From: an uncultured Prevotella sp.
GTDB taxonomy: Bacteria > Bacteroidota > Bacteroidia > Bacteroidales > Bacteroidaceae
Assembly: GCA_900314995.1 (NCBI GenBank)
Contig: OMXK01000041.1
Coordinates: 1 to 39,936, forward strand
DNA: 39,936 nucleotides
Reading direction: 5' to 3'
Below are positions 8,566 through 19,221 of the stretch, piece by piece. Under the pieces are notes generated by a model. That model searched no databases and was not told where the DNA came from. It saw only the letters and a program-made list of their open reading frames with translations. Position numbers and translations under genes: made by a program. The stretch's first letter is position 1. The number at the start of each line of letters is the position of its first letter.

Positions 8566-8620
8566 CTCTCACGCGCGTTAATAAAAATAAGTATAGAACC
8601 ACTGAATCCATTTTTACAAT

Positions 8621-10574
8621 ATGATTACTATTATCGCAGAGAAACCAAGCGTCGCACGACAAATATCCCGTGTTGTTGGTGCTATGGAAAGGAAAGTCGG
8701 CTACTACGGAGGCAACAACTACTGCGTCACCTGGGCCTTCGGTCACCTGATACAACTGGCCATGCCCGAAGCCTACGGAGTGACAGGATTCCGTCGCGAG
8801 TCACTGCCCATTATCCCCGACGTATTCCAGCTCGTCAGCCGCAAGGATGCCAAGGGTAAAGAGGATGACGGGGTGAAGGAGCAGCTTCGCGTCATCAAGA
8901 ACCTCTTCGAGCATACCGAAAAGATCATCTCTCGATTGTCACGTCCCGTTTCAGCGCCTCTGGATCAGTTCACTGACCGACAAGGCCATCAAGGAAGGAA
9001 TGAACAACCTCAAGGACGGTCACGACTATGACAATCTTTTCCTGTCCGCCAAGGCCAGAAGCGAGGCCGACTGGCTTGTAGGCATCAATGCTACCCAGGC
9101 CCTGACCATTGCAGCGGGAAAGGGAACGTACTCCCTCGGACGTGTGCAGACACCCACACTGGCAATGGTCTGCCGCCGCTTTTTAGAGAACAAGAATTTT
9201 GTGCCGACTCCATTTTGGCAGATGCACTTTACTACCGAAGGTGACGGCAAAGCCGTCAAGTTTCTGACCGCAGATCGATGGAAGGACAAGGCTGATGCCG
9301 AAGCACTCTATCAGCAGTTGAAAGGTAATCGAGATGCCGTCATCTCTAAGGTGGAGTGCAAGGAAAAGACAGAGGTATCGCCCTTGCTCTATGACCTCAC
9401 TGCACTCCAGAAGGATGCCAACGTGAAGTATGGCTTCACCGCCGAGCAGACACTGACCATCGCGCAGAAACTCTATGAGGCCAAGGCTATCACCTATCCC
9501 CGCACGTCGAGCCGCTACATCCCTGATGACGTGTACGACGAGATTCCCAAGCTACTTCGCACACTGGCCGACAACGAGCAGTGGGGCGCACTCTCCATGA
9601 CCATTCACAAGCCCAACCGCCACAGTGTAGATGCCTCGAAGGTCACCGACCATCACGCCCTGCTGATTACAGGCGAAAAGCCGCAGTACCCGTCGAACGA
9701 CGACAAGAAAATCTACAACCTCATCATCGCCCGAATGCTCGAAGCCTTCTCTGACAAGTGCGTCAAGGAACTGACCACCGTCACCGTAGATGTGGGCGGA
9801 ATACCGTTTGTTGCCAAGGGCACTGTCATCCGTCAGCAGGGTTGGCGGTTCATTATGAACGAGGACACAGATGCAGACCGCTTGCCCAACTGGAAGGAAG
9901 GTCAGGAACTGCAGTCCGAGATGGAACACTGCGGCAAGAACATCGACGACGAGGAACTGGCACAGGCCATTAAGGACTGTGGCATCGGAACCCCGGCCAC
10001 CCGTGCCGCCATCATCGAGACGCTTATCAACCGCGAGTATATGATCCGCCTGAACAAGCAGCTTATCCCGACCGAGAAAGGGCTGTTCATCTACGACCTG
10101 CTGAAAGACAAGCAGATTGCCGATGTCGCCATGACGGGCCAGTGGGAACAGTCGCTTGCCAGGATCGAGCGGGGCGAGTACAGCGCCGAGGACTTCCGCA
10201 AGGGCATCGAGGACTATACGGGCAGCATCGTCGGGGAACTTCTCTCCTTGGAGAACAGGATTGAGCACAGCGGTATCGGCATCCCATGCCCCAAGTGCGG
10301 GAAAGGCACGATGCATTTCTACAAGAAGGTCGTCAAGTGCGACAATCCCGCCTGTGACTGCCATGTGTTCCGCGAGAAGGCTGGGAAGGAACTGACCAAC
10401 GACCAGTTAAAGGCTCTGCTGACTGAGGGCAGGACGGGAATCATCAAGGGCTTCAAGAGCAAGCAGGGTAATTCCTTCGATGCCGTTGTCACTCTTAACC
10501 GCGAGACCTTCCAGACAGAATTTTCGTTCCCGGAGCGAAAAAGTCTGCCCAAGAAAGGTAAATCCCGAAAATAA
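8621..10574 (+). pseudogene. topB: DNA topoisomerase III (exc-like) with its Toprim catalytic motif deleted
   Basis: The 5' frame (8621 to about 8929) encodes the Toprim start MITIIAEKPSVARQIS, with the catalytic Glu at residue 7, and runs to HTEKII. Family members continue with a VATDAGREGE-type segment. Here the sequence jumps to LDCHVPFQRLWISSLTDKAI in another frame, open from 8931 and with its first ATG at 9000, and continues to 10574. About 56 bases (3n+2) are missing at 8929-8931, removing the Asp pair that binds magnesium and shifting the frame. The rest is intact: active-site Tyr in AITYPRTSSRY and a C-terminal Cys4 zinc ribbon (CPKCGKG and CDNPACDC). Topoisomerase III (Exc) lies in the CTnDOT excision operon. 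As read, no active enzyme can be made. Confidence 0.85.
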
Positions 10575-10578
10575 TGCG

Positions 10579-10586
10579 TACCTTTG
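10579..10586 (+). promoter_or_regulatory. Bacteroidetes -7 box upstream of the DUF1896 gene
   Basis: TACCTTTG matches TAnnTTTG exactly, 5 bp after the topB stop and 131 bp before the DUF1896 start. No good -33 box is seen. If used, the transcript would carry both hairpins at 10601-10672 in its leader. Confidence 0.45.
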
Positions 10587-10600
10587 CCACTGACATTCAT

Positions 10601-10631
10601 TTTCAAACATCGTTTATACGATTTTTTGAAA
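10601..10631 (+). terminator. Hairpin after topB
   Basis: TTTCAAA and ATCGT pair with ACGAT and TTTGAAA around a TTAT loop, with a short T-run inside the 3' arm. This is a plausible topB terminator or a leader structure of the following gene. Confidence 0.45.
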
Positions 10632-10645
10632 TGGATTCAGTGGTT

Positions 10646-10672
10646 GCACCTCGGGAGGGATACCCGGGGTGC
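10646..10672 (+). promoter_or_regulatory. GC-rich hairpin in the DUF1896 leader
   Basis: GCACC (10646-10650) and CGGG pair with CCCG and GGTGC (10668-10672) around a short loop. It ends 44 bp before the chosen start of the DUF1896 gene and has no T-run, so a role in the leader RNA is more likely than termination. Confidence 0.35.
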
Positions 10673-10716
10673 TTTACTTGTACGCTGATTCTATAACCAT
10701 TCAAACGTATTTGAAA

Positions 10717-11160
10717 ATGAAGAAGAAAGAACAACCAGAGTTGTCCTACTATGGACTGTATCTGCTTCGCTACCTGCTGGAGCAGCATTCCCGCAAGGCC
10801 AAAGACCTGAGTTTCATCTATAGTCGTGAGCAGTTGGCAGCAGAGACCTTTGAACAGGCGAGACTCGAAGGTCATTCCGTAGAAGGCGCACAGGAATTGG
10901 CGATGGATGCCCTGATGAAAGGGCTAAGCACTACCTGTTGGAGTATCCTGATAGAAGTGTTGGAAAAGGAATTTGCCGTTGAGGTTGATGATGAGCAACG
11001 GATTCCGTTTGCCGAGAAACTGCTTCCATTGGTCAAGCCTGTATTCGAGCCTTACGACCTGACACAGCCAGAGTTTGAACTGTCACCCGACTATGTGCAG
11101 CTCTATACAGAGTTGACGGGTGCCGTGGTACTTTACATCGAGCAGTATGGCGTTCAATAG
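10717..11160 (+). CDS. DUF1896 family protein
   Basis: 147 residues from the ATG at 10717. An in-frame ATG at 10669 lies inside the leader hairpin, whereas the start [20 protein letters not shown] fits the family. The protein is acidic and helical with the family-like ending [20 protein letters not shown]. Function unknown. DUF1896 genes regularly sit directly before the giant methylase-helicase gene in Bacteroidetes conjugative elements, and here the stop overlaps that gene's start by 14 bp, implying coupled translation. Confidence 0.8.
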   Translation: MKKKEQPELSYYGLYLLRYLLEQHSRKAKDLSFIYSREQLAAETFEQARLEGHSVEGAQELAMDALMKGLSTTCWSILIEVLEKEFAVEVDDEQRIPFAEKLLPLVKPVFEPYDLTQPEFELSPDYVQLYTELTGAVVLYIEQYGVQ

Positions 11161-14100
11161 GAAGGCACGGCTGCAAGCCAACATCGATGCCATCCGCACG
11201 GCATTCGCCCTGCGCGATGAGGTACGTGTCCCCACTGAGGCCGAACGGGAAACCATTTCCCGCTACTGCGGCTTCGGTGGGCTGAAATGCGTGCTGAATC
11301 CTGTGGAGAACAGGGCCGTCTGGCCGAAGAACGACCTGCCCCTTTACGACCTGACCGCCGAACTCCACAGGGTGATACGCGAAAACAGCGGCAGCGAGGA
11401 CGAGTATAAACTCTATGTCGCCAGCATGAAGCAGTCCGTCCTCACGGCATTCTACACGCCGAAGGATATTCCCAATGCCATCGCTACGGTGATGGCCGAA
11501 CTGAATCTGAAGCCTGAGAAGATACTGGAACCGTCGGCGGGTATGGGTGTATTCATCGACTCGATGAAACTCGTCAACCCTGATGCCCGGATAACGGCAT
11601 TCGAGAAAGACAGGCTGACGGGACTGCTACTGTCGGAACTCCACGTCAACGAGGGCATGGACATCCATGTGGAGGGCTTTGAACGGATTGAGCCTGGCAA
11701 GTTGGGCACATTCGACCTCGCTATCTCCAACATCCCCTTCGGCGAGACCAAGGTATTCGACCCCATCTACAGCAACCACAAGTCGGTGATGAAGCGTACC
11801 ATCTCCAAGTCGCTGCATGGCTATTTCATGCAGAAAGGACTGGATGCTGTCCGTGACGGTGGAGTGGTGGCGTTTATCACGACCCGCAACTACCTTGACA
11901 GTCAGAACGTGTATCGCCTGAACCTGCTCTTTGAAAAGGCTGATTTAGTGACAGCCCTTCGTCTGCCTGATAATCTCTTCAAGGAGAATGCCAACACGGA
12001 GGCTGGCAGCGACCTGATCATCATTCAGAAGAATGAGCACAAGCAAGGGCTGAGTGAGGATGAGCAGCTTATCAATCTGACTTACTCTGCCGAGGGTGAG
12101 CATATCATCCATAACAGCTACTTTGAGCGTCATCCTGAGAATGTTCTGGCTACGACTACCCTCAGAGGTACTGACCAGTACGGCAAGCCCGCACTGGAAT
12201 ACCAGCATTCAGGGGGAGTGCCAGGCATTGCCCGTGACCTCCGTGAGCGGTTGATGGATGAACTGCCGAAGCATCTTAACTTCACGATGTTCACGGGGAT
12301 TGAAAGCCCAGTCGTCATCCAACAGGAGAAACACGAAGAAGTACAGTCACCTGTCATTGAGAAATCTGAGGCACCTGTCATAGAGGATGCAGAGGCAGAG
12401 GAAATCAAGGATGATGAAGAAACCATAGAGTCGGCACAGATTGTAGAGATGCCCGTTGAGCCTGTTCCTGACAAACCCAAAGATGAACCAGAGCATAAGC
12501 CAGCCCATGAGACCAGACAAGGAGAAAACCTGCAACTATCACTCTTTGACCTGTGGGGAATGACCGTTCAGGAACAGCCGAAGCCCAAGCCTGAGCCGAA
12601 AAAGACCAAGAAGGAACGTAAGAAGGAAAGGCAGGCTCAGGAACTTCAGGAGAAGAAGGCCGAGATGGAGAAGAAGAGCCACATCGAACAGCAGTTGGCT
12701 GTCTATGACTCTCTGGATTGGGAAGAGAACCCGCCCATCAACGGCTTCTATGAGTTGATGATGGACTTGACTCCTGAAAAGCGCCGTGAACTATTGGAGA
12801 TGGGACAGCAAAAGATTGAATCCAATGCCGACAGTCAGGTGCAGAAAGCCAAGACAGAGAAGCAGAAGGCCGAAGAACAGAAAAGGCAGGAGGAACTGAT
12901 GAAGCCACGCAAGTTTGATGGCACCATGTACAAGCACCTCCGTGACGGCTCTGTCGTGATGGACAGGGCGAACTGTCTGGGTGTACTGTCCTTGTCCGAC
13001 TCAGACGAAGCAGTGTTCAAGCCCCTGACACTCCCTGCGACACAGATTCCCAAGATGCGCCAGTACATCCAAGTCCGTGACAACTACGAACAGTTGTATG
13101 ACTACGAGGCAAGGGAGCACCAGCCCAACGACCTGCTGCGTGCCAACCTCAACTCTTACTACGACGAGTTCATCAGGCACTTCGGCTGTCTCAACGAGAA
13201 GACCAATGTCCGCATGATTATGATGGATCCGGGTGGCAGGGATATTCTGTCACTGGAACGCAGCGAGAACGGCAGGTTTGTCAAGGCCGACATCTTCGAT
13301 TGCCCCGTGTCCTTCTCCGTCGGCGAGGTCACGCATGTCGATACGCCGGTGGAAGCGGTCTCTGCCTCGCTCAACAAGTACGGCGGCATCAATCTGGGCT
13401 ATATGTCGGAACTGACGGACATGCCGCAGTCGGAACTGATCGCCTCGCTGGAAGGGCAGATATTCCTCAATCCGCTGAATGGCGACTATGAGTATCGCGA
13501 GAAGTTCATTGCGGGAAACGTGGTCGAGAAAATCAGGGCCATCGAAAGGAGCATCGAGGCGAATGGCGGCGAGATAAACGACCAGATAGAGGCGTCGCTG
13601 AAAGCACTGAAGGATGCCGTGCCTGCGCCAATCCCCTTCGAGGATCTGGACTTCAACTTCGGTGAGCGATGGATTCCGCCTACTGTGTATTCCAACTACA
13701 TGTCGAACCTCTTCGAGACGAATGTCAGCATCGTCTATTCGCCCAACATCGACGAGTATGACGTGAGTTGTGAGCGCAAGAACATGAAGATTTGGAGCGA
13801 GTTCTGCGTCCAAGGCGAGTACCGCAGCTATGACGGTATGGCCCTGCTGCGCCACGCCCTGCACAATACCGTGCCGAACATTATGAAATGTGTGGGTGAG
13901 GACGAAGACGGTCACGACATCAAGGCGAGGGATGCAGAGGCCATCCAGTTGGCTAACTCGAAGATTGACGAGATACGTAACGGGTTTACGGAATGGCTCG
14001 ACGGACAGAGTCAGGAGTTCAAGGACAGGCTGACGCAGATGTACAACGAGAAGTTCAACTGCTTCGTGCGCCCGAAGTACGACGGCAGTCACCAGACATT

Positions 14101-16774
14101 CCCCGACCTCGATCTGAAAGGACTCGACCTGCGCTACGGCATCAAGGGTGTCTATCCCTCGCAGATGGATTGCGTATGGATGCTGAAGCAGAACGGTGGC
14201 GGAATATGCGACCACTCGGTGGGTACGGGCAAGACGCTCATCATGTGCATCGCCGCCCACGAGATGAAACGTCTGGGACAGGTTCATAAGCCGATGATTA
14301 TAGGTCTGAAGGCAAACGTGGCTGAGATTGCCGCCACCTATCAGACGGCCTATCCCAATGCCCGCATCCTGTATGCCTCGGAAAAGGACTTTTCTACGCA
14401 GAATAGAGTAAAATTCTTCAATACCATCAAGAACAACGACTTTGACTGTGTGATTATGTCGCATGACCAGTTCGGCAAGATACCGCAGTCGCCTGAGGTG
14501 CAGCAGCGGATTCTTCAGGCTGAGTTGGAGAGCGTAGAAGAGAACTTGGAGGTGCTGCGTGCCAGCGGCCATGAGATTTCGGGCATGATGCTGAAAGGAC
14601 TGGAGAAGCGAAAAGCCAATCTGGAGGAAAAGCTGGACGGCATCGAATATGCCATCAGGACGCGGACGGATGACGTGGTGGATTTCAGACAGATGGGCAT
14701 CGACCACATCTTCGTGGATGAGTCGCACCAGTTCAAGAACCTGATGTTCAACACCCGCCACGACCGTGTGGCAGGTCTGGGTAACAGTCTGGGCAGTCAG
14801 AGGGCGTTGAACCTGCTCTTCGCCATCCGCACCATGCAGGAAGAGAAGGGCAAGGACTTGTGCGCCACGTTCCTGTCGGGTACGACTATCAGCAACAGCC
14901 TGACGGAGTTGTACCTGCTTTTCAAGTACCTGCGTCCGAAGGAACTGGAGCGTCAGAACATACGGTGTTTCGATGCCTGGGCTGCTATCTTCGCCAAGAA
15001 ATCGACGGACTTTGAGTTTTCGGTGACGAACAACATCATCCAGAAGGAGCGATTCCGATACTTCATCAAGGTGCCTGAGCTGGCTCAGTTCTACAACGAG
15101 ATAACCGACTACCGCACGGCGAAGGACGTGGGAGTGGACAGGCCGGAGATGAACGAGATACTGCATAACATCAAGCCGACGCCCGACCAGGAAGTCTTCA
15201 TTCAGAAACTGATGAAGTTTGCTGAAACGGGCGACGCAACTATTCTCGGACGTGGCCCTCTCTCTGAGACGGAAGAAAAAGCGAAAATGCTGATTGCTAC
15301 GGACTATGCCCGAAAGATGGCTCTGGATATGCGCATGATAGACCTCTCGTATGAAGACCATCCCGACAATAAGGCCAGCCACTGTGCAGCAACGATTGCC
15401 GATTATTACAAGAAGTTCGATGCACAGAAGGGTACGCAGTTTGTTTTCTCAGATCTTGGCACGTATCAGGTCGGAGGTGGATGGAATGTCTATTCGGAGA
15501 TCAAGCGTAAGCTGGTCGAGGACTATGGCATCCCTGCTGATGAGATACGCTTCATTCAGGAGTGTAAGAACGAGAAGGCACGTAAGGCTGTCATTGCCGC
15601 CATGAACGACGGACGTGTCCGTGTGCTCTTCGGCTCCACGTCGATGTTGGGTACTGGTGTGAATGCCCAAAAACGTGCCGTCGCGATTCATCATCTGGAT
15701 TGTCCCTGGCGCCCGAGTGACTTGGAACAGCGTAATGGCCGTGCCGTCCGTAAGGGCAATGAAGTGGCAAAGCTGTTTGCAGGCAACAAGGTCGATGTGC
15801 ATATCTACGCCGTGGAGAGAACGCTCGATGCGTACAAGTTCAATCTGCTCTACAACAAGCAGATGTTCATCACGCAACTGAAGTCTGGTGCAATGGGTGC
15901 GCGTACCATCGACGAGGGAGGCATGGACGAGAAATCGGGCATGAACTTCTCGGAGTACATGGCCATCCTCTCCGGTAATACCGACCTGCTTGACAAGGCC
16001 AAATTGGAGAAGAAGATTACAGCCTTGGAGAGTGAGCGCAAGAGTTTCATGAAGGCAAGGCGGTCTGTGGAACTGGACTGCGAGACACGCCAGACAAATC
16101 TCGGCAAGGACAAGGAAATCCTTGGCAAGATGCATGCAGACTTGAAAGTCTTTGAGGCTAATGTCAAGCGCGACGGTCTCGGGAATATCGTCAATGTTGT
16201 GACCATTGAGGGCAAGAAATACGATGATTTCGAGGCTTTGGGAACCAAGCTTCAGGAGATAGCAGATAAGATGAACACGAAAGGAGTGCCAAAAGAGATT
16301 GGCGAGGCTTTCGGATTCCCCATCAGGGTCTGCACCGAAGAAGTTCAGAAAGGTGGACTGCCATTCCTCGAAAACCGTTTCTCCGTTCATGGCAGCTATA
16401 TCTACCGATTCAACAACGGCCAGATGGCGATGAAGGACAAGGATGCAGCAGCCACGCACTTTCTCCGTGCCTTGGAGAAGATTCCAGAGTACATCGACCA
16501 GTACACAAGGCGCATCGAGAGCCAGGAGCGCGACCTCAAACAACTGTTGCCGACGGTCAATAAGGAGTGGAAGAAAGAGACGGAACTCCGTGACTTGAAG
16601 AACGAACTTGCTGCCCTCGACCGCAAGATCCAGCTTGACCTGGCACCCAGCAAGTCCGACAAACAGGATGCCAAGGAAGCACAGGACGATAACAAAAAGG
16701 TCTCTCTTGTGGCAGAGCCTGAACCTGAACGTGACATAGGAGAACCAAGACAACGAAAAGGTATCAAAATGTAG
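11147..16774 (+). CDS. Giant N6-adenine-methylase / SNF2-type helicase fusion of conjugative elements
   Basis: 1,875-1,876 residues from the ATG at 11147, preferred over the one at 11120 because it starts [17 protein letters not shown] and overlaps the DUF1896 stop. The N-terminal methyltransferase has [11 protein letters not shown] (SAM motif I, near residue 128) and AISNIPFGE (a variant of the NPPY catalytic motif, near 194). A Glu/Lys/Pro-rich low-complexity segment (about 390-520) follows. The helicase half has HSVGTGKTL (Walker A, near 1023), FVDESHQFK (Walker B, near 1190) and [11 protein letters not shown] (motif VI, near 1528), then a coiled coil. Such proteins are widespread in CTnDOT-like elements; roles in protecting or processing transferred DNA are suspected, not proven. 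A terminator follows. Confidence 0.85.
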   Translation: MAFNRKARLQANIDAIRTAFALRDEVRVPTEAERETISRYCGFGGLKCVLNPVENRAVWPKNDLPLYDLTAELHRVIRENSGSEDEYKLYVASMKQSVLTAFYTPKDIPNAIATVMAELNLKPEKILEPSAGMGVFIDSMKLVNPDARITAFEKDRLTGLLLSELHVNEGMDIHVEGFERIEPGKLGTFDLAISNIPFGETKVFDPIYSNHKSVMKRTISKSLHGYFMQKGLDAVRDGGVVAFITTRNYLDSQNVYRLNLLFEKADLVTALRLPDNLFKENANTEAGSDLIIIQKNEHKQGLSEDEQLINLTYSAEGEHIIHNSYFERHPENVLATTTLRGTDQYGKPALEYQHSGGVPGIARDLRERLMDELPKHLNFTMFTGIESPVVIQQEKHEEVQSPVIEKSEAPVIEDAEAEEIKDDEETIESAQIVEMPVEPVPDKPKDEPEHKPAHETRQGENLQLSLFDLWGMTVQEQPKPKPEPKKTKKERKKERQAQELQEKKAEMEKKSHIEQQLAVYDSLDWEENPPINGFYELMMDLTPEKRRELLEMGQQKIESNADSQVQKAKTEKQKAEEQKRQEELMKPRKFDGTMYKHLRDGSVVMDRANCLGVLSLSDSDEAVFKPLTLPATQIPKMRQYIQVRDNYEQLYDYEAREHQPNDLLRANLNSYYDEFIRHFGCLNEKTNVRMIMMDPGGRDILSLERSENGRFVKADIFDCPVSFSVGEVTHVDTPVEAVSASLNKYGGINLGYMSELTDMPQSELIASLEGQIFLNPLNGDYEYREKFIAGNVVEKIRAIERSIEANGGEINDQIEASLKALKDAVPAPIPFEDLDFNFGERWIPPTVYSNYMSNLFETNVSIVYSPNIDEYDVSCERKNMKIWSEFCVQGEYRSYDGMALLRHALHNTVPNIMKCVGEDEDGHDIKARDAEAIQLANSKIDEIRNGFTEWLDGQSQEFKDRLTQMYNEKFNCFVRPKYDGSHQTFPDLDLKGLDLRYGIKGVYPSQMDCVWMLKQNGGGICDHSVGTGKTLIMCIAAHEMKRLGQVHKPMIIGLKANVAEIAATYQTAYPNARILYASEKDFSTQNRVKFFNTIKNNDFDCVIMSHDQFGKIPQSPEVQQRILQAELESVEENLEVLRASGHEISGMMLKGLEKRKANLEEKLDGIEYAIRTRTDDVVDFRQMGIDHIFVDESHQFKNLMFNTRHDRVAGLGNSLGSQRALNLLFAIRTMQEEKGKDLCATFLSGTTISNSLTELYLLFKYLRPKELERQNIRCFDAWAAIFAKKSTDFEFSVTNNIIQKERFRYFIKVPELAQFYNEITDYRTAKDVGVDRPEMNEILHNIKPTPDQEVFIQKLMKFAETGDATILGRGPLSETEEKAKMLIATDYARKMALDMRMIDLSYEDHPDNKASHCAATIADYYKKFDAQKGTQFVFSDLGTYQVGGGWNVYSEIKRKLVEDYGIPADEIRFIQECKNEKARKAVIAAMNDGRVRVLFGSTSMLGTGVNAQKRAVAIHHLDCPWRPSDLEQRNGRAVRKGNEVAKLFAGNKVDVHIYAVERTLDAYKFNLLYNKQMFITQLKSGAMGARTIDEGGMDEKSGMNFSEYMAILSGNTDLLDKAKLEKKITALESERKSFMKARRSVELDCETRQTNLGKDKEILGKMHADLKVFEANVKRDGLGNIVNVVTIEGKKYDDFEALGTKLQEIADKMNTKGVPKEIGEAFGFPIRVCTEEVQKGGLPFLENRFSVHGSYIYRFNNGQMAMKDKDAAATHFLRALEKIPEYIDQYTRRIESQERDLKQLLPTVNKEWKKETELRDLKNELAALDRKIQLDLAPSKSDKQDAKEAQDDNKKVSLVAEPEPERDIGEPRQRKGIKM

Positions 16775-16791
16775 CAAAACTGACAAAGAGA

Positions 16792-16825
16792 CCCCAAAAT
16801 ATGCCAATCATGGCTTGTTTTGGGG
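16792..16825 (+). terminator. Terminator after the methylase-helicase gene
   Basis: CCCCAAAA at 16792-16799 pairs perfectly with TTTTGGGG at 16818-16825, with an inner GCCA/TGGC stem. It begins 17 bp after the stop codon and separates this operon from rteAB. Confidence 0.75.
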
Positions 16826-16866
16826 TAACTTATTTAGAAAAAATACAATTTTGTATGTTTATGATA

Positions 16867-16896
16867 TTGTTGTTTACACAAAATTTACTACCTTTG
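16867..16896 (+). promoter_or_regulatory. rteAB promoter
   Basis: TACCTTTG at 16889-16896 is an exact -7 box. TTG at 16867-16869 lies 19 bp upstream, the usual -33 distance in Bacteroides. The leader of about 80 bp then contains a small CCGC/GCGG hairpin before the rteA ATG. Confidence 0.7.
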
Positions 16897-16980
16897 CACC
16901 CCGATTTCCGCAAAAGGCGGACGAAACGAGAGAGTAAAAAGAGATTTTCAAGGTAACATCCTTCCAAACGATCAGGCTAT

Positions 16981-19221
16981 ATGACAAAGACAAAAATAGA
17001 TTTTCTGATGACCAACGTCATCAATATTGCACTATTTGTAGGCATTTTCGCTTTCGGATACTGGCGCTGGCAGTTGCTGCAAAATGTGATTGTGGAAGCT
17101 GCTGAGAGTCAGAAACAGTATAAGGCCATTCACAATGCATTGAAAAACACTATACAGTTAGACCACTTAGGCGAACAGGTGTCAGAATGGACTTCAACCG
17201 ATTCTACGACATATCAAAGGAAACTGGTACAGACAAAGATCATGATTGACGGTCTCGGTGAGCTGTATACCAAGGGTAAGATTGACTCCATTAAGAATGC
17301 CCTGGATCATAAAGGTCATCTGCTGGGAGAAATCTACGAGACCACTGTCAAACGAAAAGAAAATGATGAGCATCTAAGGGGTGAAAGGATGGTCACGGTA
17401 AAGGATACCGAAACCTATATCAAGCACTATACAGGCAACATCACCAGGAAAAGCAGGGAAGAGGTTACTTCGACAAGTAAAGACAGGACTATTACGGTTC
17501 CATCAATCAACGAAATAGCCTTTATCGACAAGGAACTGTATAACATCAACCTAAGCCTCCTGAACGACAGCCTTTCAGAAGTCAACAAGTGGTTGGACGT
17601 TAATATGAGCCAGATTCTCGACGATGACGATGCGAAAGCAGAAGAAAAGTCGGTGCAGATATTGGAGAAAGCGAGTAACATCGGACAAAACACATTCATG
17701 GGAGGTATGGCTTTCCTGCTCTTTGCCGCCCTGCTTAATCTCGCCAATTCATGGTATCGCAAGAAGGTCATGAAAATGCTGGAAATAGAATCGGATAAAA
17801 ACAGGACGCTTGTGGAAAACCGCCGCCAGATGATGTATGCCATCGTTCACGACCTGCGTACACCGCTGAGCATCATCATCGGCTATAATGACATGGAGAA
17901 ACATTGCGCAACCAAGAATGACAAGTATATCAATGCTATAAAGTTCTCTGCAAATCAGCTCAGAAGTATGATAGACCAGCTTCTTGCATATTTCAGACTG
18001 GAGAGCAACAAGAGCACATTGAGACCAAGAAATTTCAGTCTGATGGAACTGACAAATGAGTTGACGACAGCCTTTGATCTGAAGGCTTCAGAAAATGGAA
18101 TCAGTTTTATCAAGCCGGAGCTTCAGAGTATAACGCTGAATGGTGACTATGAGAAGATATGTCACATAGCCATGAATCTGCTCGACAATGCTTTCAAGTT
18201 TACCAAGGAGGGCAGTGTAAGTCTTGGCATTACCTATTCCGACGGTCTTTTGAACATCTCTGTAAGTGATACGGGTATTGGCATTAAGGCCGCTGACCGG
18301 GAGCGCGTGTTTACTCCGTTCACTCGTTTCTCGAATGCCGTTGCCACGGGAAAGGAAGGTTTCGGTATCGGCCTGTCAACAGCAAAGATACTTGTGGATC
18401 TAATGAAAGGAACGATAAGGTTTGACTCCAAGGAGAACGGGACTACATTTGTTGTCAGCCTGCCAATATGTGAGGCAATGAAGGTGGATGAGCCTATGAC
18501 AGAGGTGGTCATGAAGGCTTCTGGCGACAGGAAACGGTTACTTGTGGTGGATGACAGCAAGACGTGGCTGCTGATGATGCAAGGCATTCTGGAACAGAAC
18601 GGCTTCGACTGTGACATCTGTAGTGAAAGCGGCAAAGTGTTCGACATGATGCGTAAGACCAGGTATTCGATGGTTATGCTTGACTTGCAAATGCCTGGAA
18701 AGAGCGGAGTGGAACTGCTACACCTGATGAGAAAATCGAAGGTGGGCAACAGCCAGACGGTTCCCGTAGTCGCTTCGACAGCCTCTGCCGAGGACATTAG
18801 GGAAGACCTGATAGATGCCGGGTTCGACGAGTATATTCCTAAGATGGCACAAACGGAGGAAACGGTAAGGCTCATCAATGAGGTGATAGCACGGAAGACT
18901 AATGCCGTAAGTCCCGACTTCACCAAATTACGCAAGTCGGTGGCCCAATACTTGATAGAAGAGACTAACGAGGCTGTGGAAGGATTACACATGGCAGTGG
19001 AGACGATGGACTTCGACGGAATGGACAGTTGGGCGCACAACCTGAAAAGCAGTTGGGTGCTCTATCGTATCGGTATGCTGGTGGATCCCGTCATGGAGAT
19101 AGCCAAGAAGAAGGATGCTACCGTGTCGGCACGCCTTGCAGAATATATGGCGGAGATAGACAGAATGGCGGAAATCGTAATCAGGAAAGCAAAGGAGAAG
19201 CTGGATTCTGCAGATGAGTAA
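16981..19221 (+). CDS. rteA: RteA-like hybrid sensor histidine kinase
   Basis: 746 residues. Two membrane segments (about 12-30 and 240-258) enclose a helical periplasmic sensor of about 210 residues. The cytoplasmic part has a HisKA domain with the phospho-accepting His290 in VHDLRTPLS, a HATPase domain (NLLDNAFKF, DTGIGI, GFGIGLSTAK), a receiver domain with Asp568 in MLDLQMPGKSG, and a C-terminal Hpt domain with His686 in AHNLKSS. This His-Asp-His layout is that of RteA, the sensor of the tetracycline-responsive CTnDOT regulon. Here no tetQ precedes it; it has its own promoter, so the inducing signal may differ. It overlaps rteB by 8 bp (ATGAGTAA). Confidence 0.9.
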   Translation: MTKTKIDFLMTNVINIALFVGIFAFGYWRWQLLQNVIVEAAESQKQYKAIHNALKNTIQLDHLGEQVSEWTSTDSTTYQRKLVQTKIMIDGLGELYTKGKIDSIKNALDHKGHLLGEIYETTVKRKENDEHLRGERMVTVKDTETYIKHYTGNITRKSREEVTSTSKDRTITVPSINEIAFIDKELYNINLSLLNDSLSEVNKWLDVNMSQILDDDDAKAEEKSVQILEKASNIGQNTFMGGMAFLLFAALLNLANSWYRKKVMKMLEIESDKNRTLVENRRQMMYAIVHDLRTPLSIIIGYNDMEKHCATKNDKYINAIKFSANQLRSMIDQLLAYFRLESNKSTLRPRNFSLMELTNELTTAFDLKASENGISFIKPELQSITLNGDYEKICHIAMNLLDNAFKFTKEGSVSLGITYSDGLLNISVSDTGIGIKAADRERVFTPFTRFSNAVATGKEGFGIGLSTAKILVDLMKGTIRFDSKENGTTFVVSLPICEAMKVDEPMTEVVMKASGDRKRLLVVDDSKTWLLMMQGILEQNGFDCDICSESGKVFDMMRKTRYSMVMLDLQMPGKSGVELLHLMRKSKVGNSQTVPVVASTASAEDIREDLIDAGFDEYIPKMAQTEETVRLINEVIARKTNAVSPDFTKLRKSVAQYLIEETNEAVEGLHMAVETMDFDGMDSWAHNLKSSWVLYRIGMLVDPVMEIAKKKDATVSARLAEYMAEIDRMAEIVIRKAKEKLDSADE

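Noticed and set aside
9552-10364. 270-codon minus-strand open frame
   Set aside because: Antisense to the topB 3' part that carries the active-site Tyr and zinc ribbon.
13250-15382. 710-codon open frame on the minus strand
   Set aside because: It is fully antisense to the methylase-helicase gene, whose motifs are clear; the protein is a His/Leu/Val-rich shadow of GC-biased codons with no recognisable domain.
15449-16807. 452-codon open frame on the minus strand
   Set aside because: Antisense to the same gene and composed like a shadow frame; it also runs through the terminator at 16792-16825.
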